A stretch of 15,662 nt of DNA from Phycisphaerales bacterium UBA2266. GTDB lineage: Bacteria > Planctomycetota > Phycisphaerae > Sedimentisphaerales > Anaerobacaceae. The notes beneath the pieces were generated by a model. That model was not told the DNA's origin. It saw only the letters and a program-made list of their open reading frames with translations, and searched no databases. Each line of letters begins with the position of its first letter. Position 1 is the first letter of the stretch. Positions 12,836 to 15,662 of the stretch are shown here, piece after piece. Position numbers and translations under genes: made by a program. The stretch spans positions 1 through 15,662 of the forward strand of contig DDXG01000345.1 of the NCBI GenBank assembly GCA_002347125.1. Direction: 5' to 3'.

Positions 12836-13775
12836 AACCGGCCAGTCGGCGACCACAGGCGTTGGCCACGGCAACATACTCATCGGGCGTAAGCCGGTCG
12901 GGCCGGAGGTTCGGGTCTATCCCGCAGGCGTCGAAGACGGCGGGCCAGTCGTCGATGGCCGCCAGACGGTCCTGGGCCAGCCGGGCGGCGGACTTGAGCA
13001 TCTTGCGCCGGTGGCCGAGAAACAGCCCCAGAACCTCGGCGAAAAGCGCCATATCCCCAATCCGCCCGGCCCTTTGCGGGTCGCGGACGAACGCGACCAT
13101 CGCCGAATCGACCTGCGGCGCCGGCCAGAAGACGGACGGCTTGAGGGTCCGCAGTGTCCGCACGCGGCCCGTCGCCGCCAGCAGGACACCCAGCAGGCCA
13201 TAATCCCGCGTGCCCGCCTCGGCCGTCATCCGGTCGGCCACCTCCCTCTGGACCGTCACATACATGGCGTCGGCGACCAACGGACCCGTGATCAGGTTGA
13301 TCATCAGCGGACTGGCGACCTGGTAGGGGAGGTTGGCCACCAGCAGCAGGCGGCCGGGACCCGATGCCGGATGCTGGATGCCGGATGCTGGATAGTCGGC
13401 TCCGGCGCCTGCGGCACGGGTCAGGGCCTTGCTGATGGCCTCGACGACCTTGGGATGGATCGTGTTCTTGTTCGCCAGCGCGTCAGTGTTGATAAGCTGG
13501 ACGTTTGGGCAGTGCCCCAGGGCACTGCCGGCGATCCGGGCGAGCGTGGCGTCGATTTCAACACTGATAACGGCGCCGGCGCGTTCGGCGATGGCCTCCG
13601 TAAGCGAACCCGTGCCGCAGCCAACCTCCAGGACCACATCGCCGCAACCGATCTCGGCCGTGTCCACCAGCAGGCGGATGAGGTTCAGATCGATGAGAAA
13701 ATGCTGGCCGAGGTGCTTGTTCGGCTTGACGCTCGCATCGGCGAGCAGTTGGCGGATTTGTTGCTTGGTCTGCAT
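12822..13775 (-). CDS. ksgA/rsmA: 16S rRNA dimethyladenosine transferase
   Basis: The protein has 317 residues from the ATG at 13775. It dimethylates the two adjacent adenosines near the 3' end of 16S rRNA. Visible motifs are KPNKHLGQHFLID near 17-29, SAM-binding LEVGCGTGSLTEAI near 49, acidic SVEID, and the catalytic NLPYQVASP. An ATG at 13835 would add 20 residues and overlap the pdxA stop by ATGA, but that extension is mostly a heptamer repeat, and the family normally begins as here with TKxxIRxLL. Residues of about 127-138, between TRAAGAGA and GRLLLVANLPYQ, are another heptamer insertion, just before the catalytic NLPY strand. pdxA followed by ksgA is the order in Escherichia coli too. 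The gene ends inside the 3' end of the prenyltransferase gene on the other strand. Confidence 0.93.
   Translation of the reverse strand: MQTKQQIRQLLADASVKPNKHLGQHFLIDLNLIRLLVDTAEIGCGDVVLEVGCGTGSLTEAIAERAGAVISVEIDATLARIAGSALGHCPNVQLINTDALANKNTIHPKVVEAISKALTRAAGAGADYPASGIQHPASGPGRLLLVANLPYQVASPLMINLITGPLVADAMYVTVQREVADRMTAEAGTRDYGLLGVLLAATGRVRTLRTLKPSVFWPAPQVDSAMVAFVRDPQRAGRIGDMALFAEVLGLFLGHRRKMLKSAARLAQDRLAAIDDWPAVFDACGIDPNLRPDRLTPDEYVAVANACGRRLAGSTEW
13363..13397 (-). repeat. Heptamer array inside ksgA
   Basis: On the plus strand the units are GATGCCG, GATGCTG, GATGCCG, GATGCTG and GATAGTC, five 7-base steps. Read in the gene it gives YPASGIQHPASG, a loop-like insertion. The frame is open throughout. 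Confidence 0.9.
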
Positions 13776-13776
13776 G

Positions 13777-13804
13777 GCTCGATGCTCGACCCTCGATGCT
13801 GGAT
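13777..13804 (-). repeat. Heptamer array at the ksgA start
   Basis: Four 7-base steps on the plus strand: GCTCGAT, GCTCGAC, CCTCGAT and GCTGGAT. The array ends one base before the ATG at 13775 and fills the spacer to pdxA, displacing any strong ribosome binding site. Confidence 0.85.
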
Positions 13805-13831
13805 CCGCCACGGCACGCTCGCCTAGGCCGG

Positions 13832-14914
13832 TCATCGCCGCAGGGGCGGGACGTCGGCGGAGCGCCGGGCGGCCTGGTTATGCCTGCGGGTCAGGGCCAT
13901 CCGGATCGCGGTCTCGATGGCGGATTTCATGCTGTCGGGGCAGGCCAGATTCTTGCCGGCGATGTCGAAGGCGGTTCCGTGGGCGGGGCTGGTGCGGATG
14001 ATGGGGATGCCGATCGTGACGTTGACGGCCGTCTTGGGCGCCAGCAGCTTGACCGGGATCATGCACTGGTCGTGGTACATCGCGACGACGGCGTCGAATT
14101 CGCCGCCGGCGGCCCGCAGGAAGAGGCTATCGGCCGGGTACGGACCGCTGACGTTGACGCCCTGCTCCTGGGCCAGCAGGATGGCCGGCCGGATGATGCG
14201 GTTCTCCTCGTCGCCGAACTGACCGTCCTCGCCGGCGTGCGGGTTGAGCGCCGCCACGGCGATATGCGGGTGATCGAGCCCGAAATACTCCCGCAGCGCG
14301 CTGTTGAGCAGATCGATCGGCTCGAAAACGCAGCCGATGGTGAACTTGTGGCGGATCTCGAACAGGGCCTCGTGGATGGTGGCCAGGGCGATCCGCAGGT
14401 CGCCGGCGACGAACATCATAACCTTGCGAGGGCTCCGGGTGCGGGCGGCGAGCATCTCGGTGTGGCCCGTCCATTCGGAGTCCGCGAGCTTCCAGCTTGC
14501 CTTGCTGATGGGCGCGGTGACGATGGCATCAACCAGGCCGCGTCGGGCCGCGTCGATGGCGTCCAGGCAGAACCGCATGGATGATTCCCCGGCGATGCGG
14601 CTGGGGCCCTTGACCCAGGGCGGCATGGAATACTCGTCATAGTCGGCGACGACGACCTTGTGGGGGTAGTCGCGGCTGATCTTCTCGTGCTGGTGGCGGC
14701 CCCAGAAGGGCTCGATCTCGGCGCGGTCGGCGGCGTAGCAGAGCTGCTCGTTCATGCCAAAGACCACATACTTGGCGGCCCGCCGAAGGGCCGGATCCGC
14801 CAGGGCCTTGACCACTACCTCCGGACCGATGCCGGCCGGGTCGCCCATCGTGATCCCGATGACGGGCTGAGAGGTGATCGAGTTGTGGCTGCCGCCGTTC
14901 ACAAAGAAGTCCAC
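13832..14914 (-). CDS. pdxA: 4-hydroxythreonine-4-phosphate dehydrogenase (pyridoxal phosphate synthesis)
   Basis: The protein has 360 residues with a GTG start. It oxidises 4-phosphohydroxy-L-threonine with NAD in the DXP-dependent vitamin B6 pathway; the product feeds PdxJ. Motifs: GITMGDPAGIGPE at 20-32, TGHTEMLA with H151, NPHAGEDGQFG with H226, and AMYHDQCMIPVK with H281. The three histidines fit the divalent-metal site of the family. A second GTG four codons later is an equal candidate for the start; neither has a strong ribosome binding site. The family usually starts six to eight residues before the GITMGDP block, so a start inside this range is reasonable. It follows ribE by nine bases and lies upstream of ksgA, so the three are probably one transcript. 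Confidence 0.94.
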   Translation of the reverse strand: MDFFVNGGSHNSITSQPVIGITMGDPAGIGPEVVVKALADPALRRAAKYVVFGMNEQLCYAADRAEIEPFWGRHQHEKISRDYPHKVVVADYDEYSMPPWVKGPSRIAGESSMRFCLDAIDAARRGLVDAIVTAPISKASWKLADSEWTGHTEMLAARTRSPRKVMMFVAGDLRIALATIHEALFEIRHKFTIGCVFEPIDLLNSALREYFGLDHPHIAVAALNPHAGEDGQFGDEENRIIRPAILLAQEQGVNVSGPYPADSLFLRAAGGEFDAVVAMYHDQCMIPVKLLAPKTAVNVTIGIPIIRTSPAHGTAFDIAGKNLACPDSMKSAIETAIRMALTRRHNQAARRSADVPPLRR

Positions 14915-14923
14915 AGCACGGGG

Positions 14924-15568
14924 CTAGAAGCCCATTTGTTTGAGTTTCTCCACGGTCAACCCGGTCTCTGAGGGCAGGACGTTATCCAGGTATTTATGCA
15001 CCGCCTTGACGACGATATCGGTCTCAATGTTCACCAGGTCGCCGGCCCTGGCGCCGGCCAGGGTCGTGCGGGCGAGCGTCTCGGGGATGACGGCCACCGT
15101 GAAGGACTCGCGGTCCACCGCCGCGATGGTCAGACTGATGCCGTCGACCGCGATCGAGCCCTTTTCCACCATCCCGCCGAGTAGTCGGCGGTCGGCGGAA
15201 AACCGGATGTCGGCGTAGCGGTCGCGCCGGTCGATGGCGGCGATCCGCGCGGTTCCGTCGATGTGGCCCTGGACAATATGGCCGCCCAGGCGCGCGGTCG
15301 CCGGCAGGGCCCGTTCGATGTTGACTTTGCCGCCGGCCCGCAGGCGGGCGAGGCTCGACCGCTCCAGGGTCTCGCGGCTCAGGTCAAAACAGACGTTGCC
15401 CCCCTCGATGCCCGCTACGGTCAGGCATACGCCGTTGACGGCGATGCTGTCGCCGACCCTGCATTCGGCGGCGATAGGGCCCAGGTCCACCGTCAGCGCA
15501 GCGGCCGCCCCGGTCGCACGTGCCGGCGACCTGACGACGCCCGTTGCCTCGATGAGTCCGGTGAACAT
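14924..15568 (-). CDS. ribE: Riboflavin synthase, alpha chain
   Basis: The protein has 214 residues, the usual length. It converts two 6,7-dimethyl-8-ribityllumazine molecules to riboflavin and a pyrimidinedione. The N-terminus MFTGLIEATG is the family signature. Two lumazine-binding repeats follow, each with a matching block: GDSIAVNGVCLTVAG in the first and KGSIAVDGISLTIAA in the second. GGHIVQGHIDGTA links them. An AAAGG five to six bases before the ATG supports the start. It is the first gene of the operon with pdxA and ksgA. No FMN riboswitch fits in the short leader. Product feeds flavin cofactors, including that of flavoenzymes such as the one in this window, but no direct link is implied. 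Confidence 0.96.
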   Translation of the reverse strand: MFTGLIEATGVVRSPARATGAAAALTVDLGPIAAECRVGDSIAVNGVCLTVAGIEGGNVCFDLSRETLERSSLARLRAGGKVNIERALPATARLGGHIVQGHIDGTARIAAIDRRDRYADIRFSADRRLLGGMVEKGSIAVDGISLTIAAVDRESFTVAVIPETLARTTLAGARAGDLVNIETDIVVKAVHKYLDNVLPSETGLTVEKLKQMGF

Positions 15569-15618
15569 AATTGCCTTTGCATAGGTAACTTACGTCCGGT
15601 CAATCGGACCAGACACTC

Positions 15619-15647
15619 ATGCTACGTCAGCTGGGGCCGCAAGTCAA
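15619..15647 (-). promoter_or_regulatory. Sigma70-like promoter of ribE-pdxA-ksgA
   Basis: On the minus strand, TTGACT (15642-15647) and TAGCAT (15619-15624) are separated by exactly 17 bases. The start would be near 15612, giving a leader of about 45 bases. A small hairpin, GTCCG/CGGAC, lies in that leader. Confidence 0.7.
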
Positions 15648-15662
15648 CCCCGCGATTCGACG

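Noticed and set aside
11036..12883. A 615-codon open frame on the minus strand
   Set aside because: It runs antisense to the methyltransferase and prenyltransferase genes, both with clear motifs. Its translation is rich in Arg, His, Gln and Pro, as expected from a GC-rich shadow frame.

Overview
The window is GC-rich, gene-dense bacterial DNA with no rRNA, tRNA, transposase or CRISPR array visible. A secreted protein carries a single dockerin-like calcium loop of the DxNxDGxVDxxD...WL type directly after its signal peptide. A secreted BNR-repeat protein lies nearby, and short repeats are abundant. Together these suggest a planctomycete of the Phycisphaerae/Sedimentisphaerales kind, probably from a metagenome. 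This is inference from style, not a phylogenetic result.

Layout. 7-1596 (+): secreted BNR_4-type protein, possibly partial at the left edge. 1804-4978 (-): a three-gene defence operon read rhuM-like, DNA methyltransferase, HNH endonuclease, with 4-base ATGA overlaps at both junctions. 4975-5495: a small gene remnant overlapping the rhuM start, then repeat-filled spacer. 5496-7778 (+): a large FAD-dependent oxidoreductase of the fumarate reductase flavoprotein class. 7999-9447 (+): secreted dockerin-bearing, polysaccharide-deacetylase-like protein with a probable promoter at 7876-7905. 9570-10643 (+): mtnA of methionine salvage. 10685-11668 (+): zinc-ribbon SAM methyltransferase. 11903-12835 (+): UbiA-family prenyltransferase resembling decaprenyl-phosphate phosphoribosyltransferase. 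12822-15568 (-): ribE, pdxA and ksgA, a housekeeping operon behind a good sigma70-like promoter at the right edge, converging on and overlapping the prenyltransferase gene by 14 bases.

The most unusual feature is the repeats. A family of sequences with a strict 7-base period, whose unit keeps changing while the phase is kept, lies between genes and also inside genes in frame. The flavoprotein carries two such insertions (about 52 and 40 residues) and the 16S rRNA dimethyltransferase gene carries one, with a second array touching its probable start codon. The BNR protein carries a different insertion, a 20-base inverted repeat, and the core of its signal peptide is written by a 9-base triplicate. 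This resembles Rickettsia palindromic elements (in-frame repeat insertions) crossed with the heptameric repeats of cyanobacteria. I know of no description of it in planctomycetes.

The second point of interest is the defence operon. The rhuM-like gene is GC-rich and is bracketed by 35-base direct repeats. The methyltransferase sampled downstream is near 50-55 % GC. This fits a cassette joined to a restriction-modification pair.
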